Shown here piece by piece: positions 34,141 through 46,237 of a stretch of DNA of 64,000 nucleotides. How positions within the stretch are numbered: position 1 is the stretch's first letter; the number at the start of each line of letters is the position of its first letter. The notes beneath the pieces are model-generated. The model saw only the letters and a list, made by a program, of their open reading frames with translations, was not told the DNA's origin and did not search any database. The stretch comes from Platycarya strobilacea (Eukaryota; Streptophyta; Magnoliopsida; Fagales; Juglandaceae), in assembly GCA_036898215.1 (NCBI GenBank), contig CM072554.1:30343377-30407376 (forward strand). Direction: 5' to 3'. The position numbers and the translations under genes were made by a program.

Positions 34141-36644
34141 TTAAATGTAACAACCTGATATTTTTTTCATTGGGTTTCTCATGCTAGGAATGGTTATATT
34201 TTCCTTAGTATTATTTTAATCATTCTTTAACTTTTTGGAAATATATTTTACTATTTATTTTAGGCCTTATCTTGTACTGGAAATTGATAAGTTAAGCCCA
34301 CAAAGGTGAAAGGAACCAAACGGAATCTACAAGAACGCTTGGGAGATGCCTACAAGGTGGAGAAATCACTTGAGGACATTTGGCATAAGTTAAGCAATTG
34401 CTTAGAAATTTGAGTTAGGTTAGCACAAAAAATGGAGTAAGGTAAAAAGAGAAAGACTTATCTTGTTGCTGAAAGGGGGCTACGGTTTGGACAATTTGGA
34501 AAGGAATAAGTCAATTCCATGCATAGCTCCTTTTACTTGGAAGATGTCTACATGTTTGAAGAGACTAATTGGAACACTTGGCATGTTAAGATTTCATATT
34601 TTGGAATTTCAAGATGATATGGCATAAGAGTTCAAATGAATCAAGAAAAGAATATTCATTTTCTCAATGGAAGGCAATGATGGGAGAGTTTGTGGGGAAG
34701 GAATTTGACTAGACTATGTCAATTTGTTTCTCCATGTTAGTCCATCTCTTTTGAAGAAGAATTGATCAAAGGCAAGTGATGATTGGAGATAAACATAGAA
34801 TTTCTTATTGGTGGTTTCGGATTGGCATACACCTAACACTTTTGTTTTTCTACAGAAGAATACACCTTTTGAGAGATGGTGACAAGTGGAAGTGAGGGAG
34901 TGAGATAAGCAAGGTTAAACACTTTTTCTCCTTGTGAAATTTCGAGTAAGATAAAAGTGGAAGGGGGTAGCCGAATTTCATTCTTGTTTTTATCTTATAT
35001 GTATAGTACTTCAAGGATGGATAGAGATTTGATGTATGCCTAACTTTGTCTTTTTCTATACAAAGGAAATGTATGGCTTATGAATTTTTTTTCAAGGAAA
35101 CTCTTGCATAAAAAGTTGATTTAGGAAGCCAAAAGCATGAGAATTCAAGTCAAACAAGCAAAGAACTATTGGAAGCAATCGGATTGGAGGATTTGGGAAG
35201 GATGAATCGATTTGAACAATTGTCTTTTGTTCCTCCACTTTAGCTTACTTCTTTGACAAGATATTAGACAAATAGCAAATGATTATTTGAAGACAAAACA
35301 TAGCTTTTTCCTTGTTGATTTTCGGCTAAAATAGGATGAAATGGGGGGTGAGTTAGCCGAATAGAGTTTTTGTCTTATCTTCTAGGAACTTCAAAAGATT
35401 TGGGATAAGAACTTAGTCTTATCAAGCCAATTGAGCCTAAGGGAGGAATGAGTATTCTAATACCCTAAGTGGACACATGGCATAGCTTAACATGGTTTGA
35501 GATGTTCATTCAAATTTTAGTCATTTCTTTTACCCTAGTGTGTCGACTAAGCATCCATTTGACACTTTCACTCCATTCTCTCCAAACATTCGGCTAAGAC
35601 CTCCCATCACCTTTCCATTTCTCTTCTTCATTTTCCTCACATTCCAAACATTTCTTCCTAGCACACTTGAGTAGGTTATTTTCAAGGATTTAGTGGAATT
35701 ATTCTCTCTTACAAGGAGGTTTCTTGAACTTATCTCTTGGAAAGTTGTAAGTGCACTTTTAACTTAATCCTTGCATTTCTTGTATATATATGGTAAACTT
35801 GTTGCTGTTAGTTCTATTATATTTTTTCCTTGCTTGGAGAATAATTTTGTTAAATCTCTCTATGCTTGGTTAAGGTGACACATTAGGGTTTGAACCAAGA
35901 AGTATTTGGAAGAAGATAGTGAGAATTTAATGAAAGAACTCAAGGACTATAAGTTAGTAATTTTTGGCTAGAGCTTGAACAATGGTATGATGTGTTTGGA
36001 TGACTAAAAAGTTTAATTTGGGAGTTTAGAGAATTCGGTCATAGTGAATTTCTTTGGAGAATCTTAAGCATTTAACTCATAGGTGATGATATGATTATAA
36101 CATAAATTTTTGGGTGATTTAAGAAAACATACTCTTTGATTTTCTTAAGGACTAGTTGAAGACATATGTTTGTTAGGAGAAAAAATTGTACGAGGAAAAT
36201 GGATTAAAGAAAATGACTCCATAAGCCATATTGGTGATTCGGCTAGTGATTTATTTTAGCTTGATCATTGAGTTTTGGAATATTTTATGAAAAAGTATGA
36301 GTTGATCAAGAGAAAAGAAATAAGGAAATTTGGGGTTTGACCTACTATGAGTTTCAGCCTAGACCTCTCTAAGGCTAGGGTTGATTTGTTTTAATTTCCT
36401 CTTTATTGGAATATGCATGACTTATTTGAAAAATAATTATATTCGCATGCTATAGCATGTAAGAGTCATGGTTTGGAAATGCATGCTTCTTATGTTATAC
36501 GTCTTATGAATGATGTACCATGCATAAGAAATTTCAAGTTAGCATGCATGTCCATTCATGTTACAAACTCCATGTTTTAAGAAATCATGATTTCAAAAGA
36601 AACAATAAAAGAATTTTTATAAGAACCCAAAAGTCAAGAATAAA

Positions 36645-36901
36645 AATGACGGTGAAGGCTTTTCGATTTACCATCAAAAGTTGAAAAGTCACATCGAGAC
36701 GGTGAAGGCGTTTCGATCTACCGTTAAGGATGACATGACCAAGAAAGCTGACGGTGAATGCATTTTGATTAGCCGTCATGCTAAGAAAAACCAACGGTGA
36801 AGGCATTTTGATCTGCCATTGAGAATAAGAATGACGGTAAAGGCGTTTCGATCTACCGTTAAGGATGATATGACTAAGAAAACTGACGGTGAAGGCATTT
36901 C
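36645..36901 (+). repeat. Minisatellite ACGGTGAAGGC...ACCGT
   Basis: Six variants of a 40-52-bp unit containing GACGGTGAAGGCGTTTCGAT followed by CTACCGT. The ends ACGGT/ACCGT can pair, so each unit can fold into a hairpin. The array is cut by the F3 insertion and resumes at 40748 (ATTTCGATCTACTGTCA). Related units occur at 52470-52985 and 54870-55205. Confidence 0.8.
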
Positions 36902-37270
36902 TGCAAACGCCCCCATTTACGTTTGGGATCGGATGTAAACCAAAAAGTTGGGGATAAGTAACACAAGGATTCTCACCCCTCGTTCATAACATAAATACAG
37001 GCATGCATCTAACTTATAAGCAGTGTATAAAATTATCACAATGGAAAAAAGGTCAAAGCCGAGAAAAATTTAGGCAATAAACTTAAACTTGTCACACGTC
37101 TCATGGTATAACTAAAATTTAATTCCCAAAAGAAACTTCTTGTTAATAATTATCACCAATTGTATCGTTTTCCACAAAACATAGACTTTCCCAAAACAAT
37201 GGGAACCATCAAAATAAACTAGGTATAAACAAAGGCAACAACAAACATATGCCGACCTCACAATCCACCC

Positions 37271-37504
37271 CTAGAAATGGGGTTCATCCTTGACCTTGAA
37301 ACCAAACAAAAAGTGCCCTAGACCTAGCCTACCCACATGTAGGATACCCACCCCTGTCGCTGAGGGGTAGACACGGTCCAAAAACAAAGACCCGTCGGTC
37401 CCCAGGGTAAGGCAGCATCTTACGCAGTGACGATTGGCGGCCTTAACGAGCACACTCTTACTCATATTTGAGATAAGTTGATTGTACAAAATCGGGATCA
37501 CCAC
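37271..37504 (-). pseudogene. LTR-borne small ORF, second F3 copy
   Basis: From a GTG the frame reads IPILYNQL, SVLVKAANRH, CCLTLGTDGSLFLDRVY and GRLGLGHFLFGFKVKDEPHF. It aligns along its whole length with 29390-29713, with a 3-codon gap near the C-terminus. The N-terminal third is out of frame or closed by TAA just upstream. Unknown function. Confidence 0.4.
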
Positions 37505-38040
37505 ATTAAAAGGGGAGGAGATTGCCAGGCCCTTAGGGGTCTAGGGATTCTCTCTGAGCATCAGACTCGTCAAAGTCATTTTTACCTGTAACCTGCAACT
37601 ACTTTTATCGCCCTAATAAGGAATGATAGTTGAAAATTAAAGGGATGAGATTTTAGGAAATCTTAGTAAGTACACAGTTATCTCAACAAAAGCATCACAA
37701 GCATACATATAAGTAAATATCAAAACAAAGCATATGTCATGAATATGAGACTAGTGGCTTAACTAATGCACTTACACATGACAACTTTTATAAAACTTGG
37801 CTTTCTATAATTCTTACACATGCTTTTCATTGAAAGGGTTTTTCAAATGACATGGTTTTTTTGACTTGTGATTAAAATCCTTTTTCGTAAGCTTTTCATA
37901 TCTTTCATCATTTCTTATCTTAGGCGCCATTAAACATGTTCATATCATTCTTGGGGCTTAAAAGTTATTTTTGTCGTAACTTTCTTGTGGACACCTCACA
38001 GTTTCCCTACGCACCGTGTGTTCCTCGTTAGTTACCATAT

Positions 38041-38175
38041 CACCTAGTGACCACTCAAGCTCAAAGTGATTATGTTATGCGTTACCACATCATTCAGCGA
38101 CCACTCAAGCCCAAAGTGACTACGTTATCTATTCTTCTTCCTTCGGTGACCACTTAAACCGAGTGACTACATTTA
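38041..38175 (-). repeat. Short tandem repeat of F3 LTR
   Basis: Three units containing GTGACCACTCAAGC...AAAGTGACTACG. The other F3 LTR carries the matching plus-strand block at about 28845-28975. It sits between the conserved module's two halves. Confidence 0.65.
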
Positions 38176-41010
38176 TGTTCATATAACGGCCAGGCGAAAT
38201 ACCCTTATGGTCCTTAGGCATCCACTAGCTTTAGGTGCGATCATACTCCATGGTCCGCCGACTGTCCTTCGTCGATCCAAGAGTTTTCACTTAACTTTAA
38301 CCACTCCTGAGTGAACAGGGAGTTTTACTAGGATAATATCCCGTCCTAGTCTTTGGGATTCTTATAAAAACTTAATGCTTTTGTTTTATTTTGAAAATAC
38401 GTGTTGACTCAAAATCATGACTATAAGCTCCATGCATATGACATGAGACTCTTCATGCTAAACATGCAATTCATAGGGCATGAACAAGCACACATGTTAT
38501 CATGTTCATTCCCAACCAAGTTACCTCATAAAATCATCAACATGTAAAAAGACATTCAAATAATTTAATCAAGGGGAAAAACAAATGCTCGGCCATCACC
38601 CCTAAGGGTTAGGCCGAGACCCTCCTAGGCATCAAATCTAGTGTTTTCTTCATCTTGCCTTTTCTATATACTCAAGCATGCCTTTATAAAATAATTATGT
38701 AACTTGATCACCACTAAAAGGGCTTGACTGAAACCCCTAGTCCTTAAACTAAATATTTTAATCACTTGTTACCAAAATAATTACCACACTTGATTCCACA
38801 TAAGAAATTTGAAACTTAGATTAATAGGTTCTCCAAATTTCACATTTCTATATTTCTCCAAACACCCAATATAAAGTCATCTCATAAAGGAATAGTTGAG
38901 TATTGAAAATCTTAACCCTAAAACCTTCAAAGCCAAAATATACATATATACCAAGCCAATCTTTTCAACCCAAAACCTCATCATGGTCATACATGCAGTT
39001 GTTACCAAATCCTATATAAATATTCTTTATGTTCCTTTGCAACAAAATAACTATATTTACCATTATAATATAAATTTCAAGCCTAAAAATAATGCCATTG
39101 CTAATCATGATTTTTTTAACTAAATATACAAGACCTTTTTTCAAAAGCTAGCCTAGTATCACTAAGCATATAACAAGCAATACAACCACCTTCACTTTAA
39201 ATATATACATAAAATGCTAGGGGTAAGATAAAGATGCACTTACAATACTTCAAGTGTAGATAAGACTAGTTTTGAAAAAGTGTGAAAATAGTAAGATTAA
39301 AATAAAACTACAAGCATGTAGCTAAAGAGAAAATAACAAGAATATAAGGTTTGGTGTGTGTGTGATCAAAACCTAAGGTCCTATGCATGAAATGACTTAA
39401 GGATTAGCTTACTTTTTTTTCCAAAGAATGCTTCCACTCAAAGGGACCTTGAACACTCAAGTTTAGTTTAAGGAAAGAAGTGTTTGGATGGTGAGATAAC
39501 ACGAGGGAAAGTGAAGGGTAGAGAGAATGGGAGGCTATCGTGTGGTGTGTGGAGGAAAGGAAAGCAAGTGGGGGGTGTAAGGCCATTCGGCCAAGGGGTG
39601 TCCCTAGGCACTCCATACCCATTGTCCCTTGAGTGACCCAATATAGGTTGGATTGACCATTGAGTGACTCCCATCACTAGAGCAAGTGATGCTTAGTTTT
39701 AGCATGTACTAGGTTTGAGTTCCCTCTCCAATTTCTACTATGGTCGGCGCTTACAAGGGTGATTTTCACTCTTCCTTCCCTCACATCACACTTCATCCTC
39801 TCACTTATCACCTCATATGTCACTCACTAGGAGTTTGGAACTCAACTTCGGAAAATGGGTCATGCAATGGTCGGCCAAGGCATTGACATTTCTTCCACCG
39901 AAATCCCATGCCTTCTCCAAGGGTTTTCTCTCCTTTCAAGTAAGCCATTAATTAACTATCAAGTCACTCACTCATATACACACATGTCTTACACTCTCTT
40001 ACACAATCTTACATGTCATGATCACCTAGATTTGAAAACACATGGAAAAACTACAAATGGGATAGACGACTACCCTTTCCCATTTCACCTAAAATCCTTA
40101 TTCTTCCTCAAGCTTCCATTTCTCTATCCAATGATGTCATATCTTCACAATCACTTGTCAACCCTTTTGTCAAATATTTCCTTTACATTCTATCTAAAAA
40201 TAGGGATCCATTGGGGCAACATAGAGTCAGCCAGCCCTCCCCTTTTAGTCACTGAAACTAGTTTCCCACACACCTATCTCATACACCACTTCCACTCTTA
40301 CAAGATCTATCACCTGTCAATCACTTGGATAGGATAATCACCTAGGGAAACTCAATTGGAATAGTTGGCTATACCCTCCATTTGTACCCCATGGCCACAT
40401 GCTTGCAAATGATGAAAATCCTCTCTTATCTCCATCATCCTCTTTTCCAAGAAGTCCACTAGTCAAACCTTCCATTCACAAGTTCTTTCTTGCTCAAACC
40501 TACTAGTTTTTGGAGACTAAAATGGACTCTTCTAAGTGTGACAACTGTCCCACTATATTGGGCTTGGTTGGCCATGCATCTTTCCTATGGGCTTATGGGC
40601 TTTGCTACTCCATTTAGGGCCAATACACAAGTCATGCCTCCAAGGTTCAAGCCCATGCCCAAACTACAATTTCTTATGTAATTAAAAACACCAAAATTAC
40701 CCTTAAAATAAATAAATAAAATAGAGTGGAAATTCTGTGTTATCACAATTTCGATCTACTGTCATAACAAGAATATTATGAATAACAAAATAATGATACG
40801 TAATGTTAAAAATCATAAGAAAAGACATAATAAGTTCATGAAAGGTTTTGCATACGTGTCAATGAAAACCTTTTTATGAAAACATGAGAGTTTTTGAAAA
40901 AAACACATCGTGCATAAGTCATGTTACAAGTCTCATGATCATGATACATGCATATGTATAGATTGCCTATATATGCTAATAATGCTTTATTATATTATAT
41001 GTGTATTTAC

Positions 41011-41031
41011 TGAGATTTTTTTGAAATTTCA
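41011..41031 (+). promoter_or_regulatory. Conserved LTR hairpin (F4)
   Basis: TACTGAGATTTTTTTGAAATTTCA, imperfect stem, preceded by the usual TTTACTGAG context and followed by the TTACAG acceptor-like site at about 41060. Confidence 0.45.
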
Positions 41032-41088
41032 CTTTTTTAATTTTATTTATTGTTTCTTACAGAATGATAGACGTTATTACAGGAGTAG

Positions 41089-41295
41089 ATGGCCCAACAT
41101 GAGACCCAGACCTCTCGGAGAATTCTAAGATTCCCTGAGGATTCTGCAGAATACTCCTTTTTTTATGAGATGACCCATCCCATATATGATCATCTGTTGG
41201 AGATCATGTGGCAGGACGCATCCGAGTCATTGGAGGGACAACGACTTGTGGGGTGTTGTATGGTTTTGAGCCAAAATGGCTCATTATCTCTTTGA
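41089..41295 (+). pseudogene. LTR-borne small ORF, F4 copy
   Basis: Open for 68 codons: an N-terminal HETQTSRRILRFPEDSAEYS block, then LVGCCMVLSQNGSLSL and a stop. The N-terminal block recurs in F5 at about 45880 (HETQTSQEILRSPEDSTEYS) and, diverged, in the F5 copy at 54.4-54.6 kb (-). The GCCMVL core links it to the F1 and F3 ORFs. The C-terminal GP...VK-x-EP part is absent. Confidence 0.4.
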
Positions 41296-41537
41296 CAATG
41301 TCTGCTAGATGCCAACGGGAATAAGACTCCATCAGGGTTGTAGATTAAGCATGGGTTGTCTTTGCTTTAGTGAGGGTTATAAAGAGGTTAAGGTGAAAAT
41401 GGGTAGTTGTATATTTGCTCTTTTGGGGTTATCGAATAATGATATATACTGTTGAGAATCTAGTACATTTAACTTTATGTTTAATAAAGTTTTGGGTTTT
41501 TAATATAGCTTACCATATGATATAAGCAAAGATTTAA

Positions 41538-41766
41538 CCACATTTGTATTCAAGAGTGAGCTTATCTCATCTCAAACGCATCATTACACTTTTTTATATT
41601 TTTATATAAAATATAAATTTCAATACAACTTTTTCAAATTTTAATACAGCCTTTTCAATTCTCAAGACAACTTTTTCAAATCCCATAACAATAATAATAT
41701 TAAAAAATAAAACCATCTCAACTTATCTAAACTCATCTCATCTCATCTCCAAATCCAAACGGGGTC
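41538..41766. mobile_element. Probable MITE within the F4 LTR
   Basis: AT-rich, with degenerate terminal repeats: CATTTGTATTCAAGAGTGAG on the left against CCCCGTTTGGATTTGGAGATGAG read inward from the right. Internal CTCATCTCATCTC and ACAACTTTTTCAAAT words match an abundant MITE that I associate with walnut/pecan-type genomes (memory, not checked). Boundaries are approximate and the target duplication was not identified. Confidence 0.5.
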
Positions 41767-41946
41767 AGATTTCTTTGTCAATTCTTTGGAATTAACCTTA
41801 TTCCACTGCGATATACATGGCGTGTTGCTAGTAAGCTAAGTGCATACATATTACTTCTGACATGAATGAGGGGTATGTAGCCTAGTGTCACATGTCCCGA
41901 TACTTCAGTTTACGTTAAATCCCAGATATAGATTGGGGGCATCACA

Positions 41947-42372
41947 TTGAATGTTACGATATATTTTTTATGAATTTTTGTGGTTCGGATCTTTTGTATT
42001 TTTATGTCTCAAGTTGTGCAAATCAGAGCAGGTTTTATACATGATGTGGTTTGGGTGCTGAAAATAATCTTGTAATTTCAACATAGGCCCCAACTATTAA
42101 CGAGGGACAAGGGAGTATTCGTAGGAGAAGGACGAATGGAAGAGCAAAAATTGAACCCTAATTATCCTACCCAATGTTTAAGGCCGGCTCACTACGCAAA
42201 TCGTGACATGGTGGCCAAACCCAATTTGCTATATCACACGGTGTGTTGTATGGGAGGGGGAACTAGCCTGGGGATAGAATTTCTCTATTTAAATTCATGT
42301 ACATGTTGATAAATTTTTCTTCAATTAATATAATATTTTTTTGGTACTACGCTAATAGTAAAGTACTTATGT
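41947..42372. other. Unassigned spacer
   Basis: No ORF or recognised repeat between the F4 and F5 LTRs. It ends with the TATGT target duplication of the next element (42368-42372). Confidence 0.4.
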
Positions 42373-44565
42373 TGTCATAGGCTGGATTTTTTAAATATCT
42401 GTTTAATTTTCATATGTGGCATGATCATTGAAGGTTGATCAAATAAGGAATAAGTATAATAAAGAGAAGATTTATAAATGTATGTTGGAAGGTTAGGAGT
42501 AGGATTGGGTACAATGGTGGCTTGTTTTATGTGGAAAAAGTGCCTAATCCGAGATCTCGCTCGACTCTCGCTTGATGTCTGGCTCGAGCGAGATACAGAG
42601 AGAGATTTGACATCTTTTGATAAAACGACCATAACGTGCTCTTGTGATATCAGATTTTAGTGATTCAAAAATTTATAGAAACCTAAGAGGAATATCTATA
42701 ACTATTATGTTTTGAGGTTTAATAGATATGGACATAAGAAAATACGAAATTGAGATTGAAGTGGAAGATCTGGATTGAAGATAGATAGGCTTTGACTTTG
42801 AAGTTTACTAAAGACTTTGGATAAGATTAAGTTTTTGTATATTTTTCTTAATTAGCCTAAGATATGGACAAGTGTGTATATATGTGGAAAATGAGGAGAT
42901 TTTATCTAGGAAATTTCATGTGAAACAAGAAAGAATATCTACCAAACACTTGGTGTGCCCAGATTGGTATTCCCAGGCTTATCTATCAACTTTTAGTGAA
43001 AAAATCATAAATTGGTCATATAAGGTCCAAATGAGGTAATTCCAATTTTTATAGAATTATAAGAGATAGATGTAAAACTTTTATGTTACGAGTTTTTGAA
43101 TATTTGGACTAGTTCTATGACTTATTCTGGAAATAAGTGGATAGTTTTGGGTTGAGCTCAAATGAAACTCGAGTTAGAAGAAATTGATCAAATTGGGGCA
43201 TGTGACGAAAATTGTGATTGGCTATCAATTATTATGAGGTCTTGACATGTGTAGAAGTATGTGGCATGAGAATAAGAAGTAATCTAGAAGCTTTAGTTGA
43301 CCCAAAGACATAAAGTAACATGAGAGGAAGAAATCTGTTTGAATCTGTCCATATCTAACTAAGTGAGTTACAAACCAAAGTTATCCCAACCAAATCTCAA
43401 AATGGCCTTCTATAACATGTCAAATGGAGTCTGAGGAGGCTTAAAAAGTTACCAAAAGTCGTAAGAAGGAGGCTAGGGGCGTGGCATACCAGATGAGGGC
43501 TGGAATGGCTTGATTCATGCATGGTTAGGTGAGTGCCACCTCATGCCTTATCTCCTTAGCTCTCTTCTCAACCTTTGATAAATTTTGGCTTACTAAAGTG
43601 ACTTAGTATCATCCATTGGATGAGGATATTTGCTGCCAAGTTTAGATTTTATATGCTTAGAGTTAATCATTTGATTTTAGGAGGTATGACACCTCATCTC
43701 CCAAGCAAAGACATAATCGATTGCCTATAGCCATCCTTTCTTTTCCTTTTTCTCTAAAGGGTTGACCACCCTCCTATATATATGGATTGATAAGTCTTAT
43801 AACCCTCTTTAGGAAGGTAGAACACAAGCCCACTTGGAGAGAAAACCAAAGAAGAAGCCTCTCTAAATCATTGAACATCCAAATATCACCTAAGTGAGCT
43901 AATTATGTGATCTTGAGGAATTCTTGCAAGAGCTTGGTTCTATCATCCATTCAAGTTTTGGAGAAACTTGCAAGTGCATATATTAACTTAATCTTAGCAT
44001 AGAATGAGTGGTTTGATGATTAGATCACGTTTGATATTTATTTGAGCTTAATCTTAGTTTATGTGTTAAATTAAAGCCTTTTGAGTTTTGGAGTGATTTG
44101 TGCTATGATAAAATGCTAGAAAAATTATGAGATCTTAGAGATATATTCTATGATTTTATATGAAGAAGATTATGTAAAAATATGAGATCTTGATTTGGAA
44201 GAAAAATGATAGATCAACCCTAGTAACTTTTGGATTTAAGAGGGGTTATGTTGACAGATTTAGTATCTTATGGTAAATTGGTCATAACTTGTTAGTATGA
44301 TGTCAGAATTGAATAGTTCAAGAGTCTATAAAAATATAAGACAGAGCCATACAACTTTGGTGTTTTAAGATTTAAAAGATAAGAACTCTATAGAGGGCGA
44401 AATTGGAATTTAATGGCAGAATAGAGTATGTAAGGACTTCAAAAAGGTGTTCTTCTTATATTCTAAACTCTTAATAAATTATAAGAACATTGATTTATGT
44501 TTTAATAAGTAAAAATAAGGTTTATGTGAAAAGATTACCTGTTTTAGATTGAAAAAACCTTCGAT

Positions 44566-44856
44566 CCGTGATTTCGCTCGACCCATGGATCGAGCGAAAA
44601 ATAACTGTAAACCCTCGCTTGACTCTTACTAGATGTTTGGCTCGAGCGAAGTGTAACCTAAGACTTCGCTCGACACTCGCTCGACGTCCTGCTCGAGCGA
44701 GTTCTAACCCAAGAAATCGCTTGAATCTCGCTCAATTCCTTGCTCGAGCGAGATACCCAGTTTGCTTAATGTTAGCTTCATACTCTGTTCGAGAGAATTC
44801 CAACCCGAGACTTCGCTCGATTCTCGCTCAATATTTGACTCGAGCGAGATACCCTG
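44566..44856 (+). repeat. CTCGAGCGAG tandem array
   Basis: Four to five units of about 65-70 bp with 'ttcgctcgac', 'ctcgctcgac' and 'ctcgagcgag' words, GC-rich in an AT-rich LTR. CTCGCTCGA and TCGAGCGAG are complementary, so each unit can fold back. Single units occur at about 42553-42605, and inverted at 53193-53280 and 55606-55660 in other LTRs. It explains the Arg/Leu-rich open frame 44568-44909 with its roughly 22-residue periodicity. Confidence 0.8.
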
Positions 44857-45189
44857 TTTTGCTAAAATCTAGGACTCTGACTGGAATAAAAGTTGAAGTT
44901 GCAATATAGGAGAATTATATATGTGTGACCTAAGCATATAGGTTGTGTAAGATACGTTGCAAGATTTATGTTACCAGCATATATTTATGATTATGTGTTA
45001 AGTTTAATGGTACATGCATTTTTTAGTATGTGATGAATTTTAAGAGAAAGTGACATGGCATGTACATAAGAAACATTCCTAAGAATAAGAAAGGAACAAC
45101 TAAGAATAAGAGATACGAATAAGTTAGTCACGTTATAAGGAGGACGGCGATATGTAACACCCATTAAAGATAAGAAATTAACAAGATTT

Positions 45190-45330
45190 TAAGAATTATG
45201 ACCCAACCACGGGTAAGAATAGTGGCATGGCCCAACCATGGGTAATAATAGTCGGATGACCCAACCACGGGTAAGAATATTGGATAAAATATGGCCCGAC
45301 CATGGGTAAGAATAGTGGATAAGACATGTG
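45190..45330 (+). repeat. Minisatellite ACCCAACCACGGGTAAGAATA
   Basis: Four copies of a 28-40-bp unit, CCCAACCAYGGGTAAGAATAGTGG; CCC...GGG can pair. Confidence 0.8.
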
Positions 45331-45575
45331 GTAGGGATATAAGCCTATCAAGGATATGAAAACCGGCAGGGACCTAAGCCTGCCGAGTATTTGAAACCCG
45401 ACAGGGACCTAAGCTTATCGAGGATATGAAAACAGGTAGGGACCTAAGCCTGCCGAGTATTTGAAAACCGACAGAGACCTAAGCATATCGAGGATATTAA
45501 AACCGGCAGGAATCTAAACCTGTTGAGGATATGAAAGCCAACAGGGACCTAAGCCTGTCGATGATATGAAATAAG
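45330..45575 (+). repeat. 35-bp minisatellite CGGCAGGGACCTAAGCCTGCCG
   Basis: About seven consecutive units with CGGCAGG/CCTGCCG (or CGACAGG/CCTGTCG) arms around GACCTAAG, separated by AGGATATGAAAAC. Paired changes in both arms are seen between some units, e.g. GCAGG/CCTGC and ACAGG/CCTGT. Confidence 0.85.
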
Positions 45576-45797
45576 TAATATTCGATGGGACGGCTATTGA
45601 TGATACGAAACAAGTAAGACTCACAATGTTACGAAAGAAAAAAATATGAGTTTAAGTATGATAGAGTGGATTCATGAAGAACATCTAAGTCATGCATAAG
45701 TCTCATAAAACATTTTTATAAGATATGTCTCTGAGCATTGACATGAATGATAAATTTTTATGTCATCTATGCCATATTTCGTTGATTGTATACTTAC

Positions 45798-45818
45798 TGA
45801 GATTTCTTGAAAATCTCA
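45798..45818 (+). promoter_or_regulatory. Conserved LTR hairpin (F5)
   Basis: TACTGAGATTTCTTGAAAATCTCA, about 0.43 kb from the LTR end. Confidence 0.5.
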
Positions 45819-46237
45819 CTCTTTTATATTTTGTCTATTATTCCTTATGGAATGATAGATGGTGTTGCAGGAATAAATAAATTGTCATGAGACTCAGACC
45901 TCACAGGAGATTCTAAGGAGCCCCGAGGATTCTACAGAATACTCCTCTCCTAAAAGAATGATCTCACGTACGTGATTAAATAGAATAGCAAGAATATCGG
46001 ATGGTAGTAAGAGATAATATTTGTTACAAGAAAACTAACTAGGTTATGTAAGTTCTGGATTCGATATGTTATGATAAATGAAAAATTATGAAGGATATAG
46101 TTTTAATATGCCATGTGATCTAATTATACAAGAATTAGATCTCTTTGCATGTATTGAAGATTTACCTCTTTCCATTACGTTTTGCATTGCACTTTACGTA
46201 CATACTTAAAAAAAAAAAATCGGGTCGTTACATATGT

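Larger units (their letters stand above)
36902..40747 (-). mobile_element. F3 solo LTR inserted in the F4 LTR
   Basis: On the minus strand it starts TGTGATAACACAGAATTTCC (at 40747) and ends GGGGGCGTTTGCA (at 36902). The target duplication ATTTC is perfect (36897-36901, 40748-40752). It is 3,846 bp, collinear with 4700-5324 plus 26484-30082 and lacks both the E2 and the MITE insertion. The conserved module is at 37916-38365, the hairpin at 37646-37665, the ORF at 37504-37271. No internal sequence, hence a solo LTR. Confidence 0.92.
34146..41946 (+). mobile_element. F4 solo LTR (about 3.95 kb), split by an F3 LTR
   Basis: Begins TGTAACAACCTGATATTTTT and ends ATTGGGGGCATCACA. Flanks TTAAA (34141-34145) and TTGAA (41947-41951) agree at 4 of 5 positions. 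Subtracting 36902-40747 and its duplication leaves about 3.95 kb. There is no internal domain. It contains a hairpin-forming minisatellite at 36645-36901, continuing at 40748, the hairpin at 41011-41031, a short ORF at 41089-41295 and a MITE. It inserted at the 3' edge of the FAR1-like pseudogene. Confidence 0.85.
42373..46232 (+). mobile_element. F5 solo LTR
   Basis: Begins TGTCATAGGCTGGATTTTTT and ends TCGGGTCGTTACA. The target duplication TATGT is perfect (42368-42372, 46233-46237). It is 3,860 bp without internal domain. The inverted sister is 54103-60738. It holds the CTCGAGCGAG array, two minisatellites, the hairpin (45798-45818) and an ORF fragment (HETQTSQEILRSPEDS, about 45880). A TATA-like CTCCTATATATATGG sits at about 43771-43785. 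Confidence 0.9.

Noticed and set aside
39855..40337. 160-codon plus-strand frame
   Set aside because: Antisense to the F3 LTR; the other F3 LTR has no matching frame, so it is chance.
44568..44909. 113-codon Arg/Leu-rich repeat protein
   Set aside because: It is produced by the 65-70-bp CTCGAGCGAG array, whose units are close to a multiple of three; not kept in other copies.
45330..45575. CRISPR-like repeat-spacer array
   Set aside because: Repeats are variable minisatellite units with no unique spacers of constant length, in a plant LTR.
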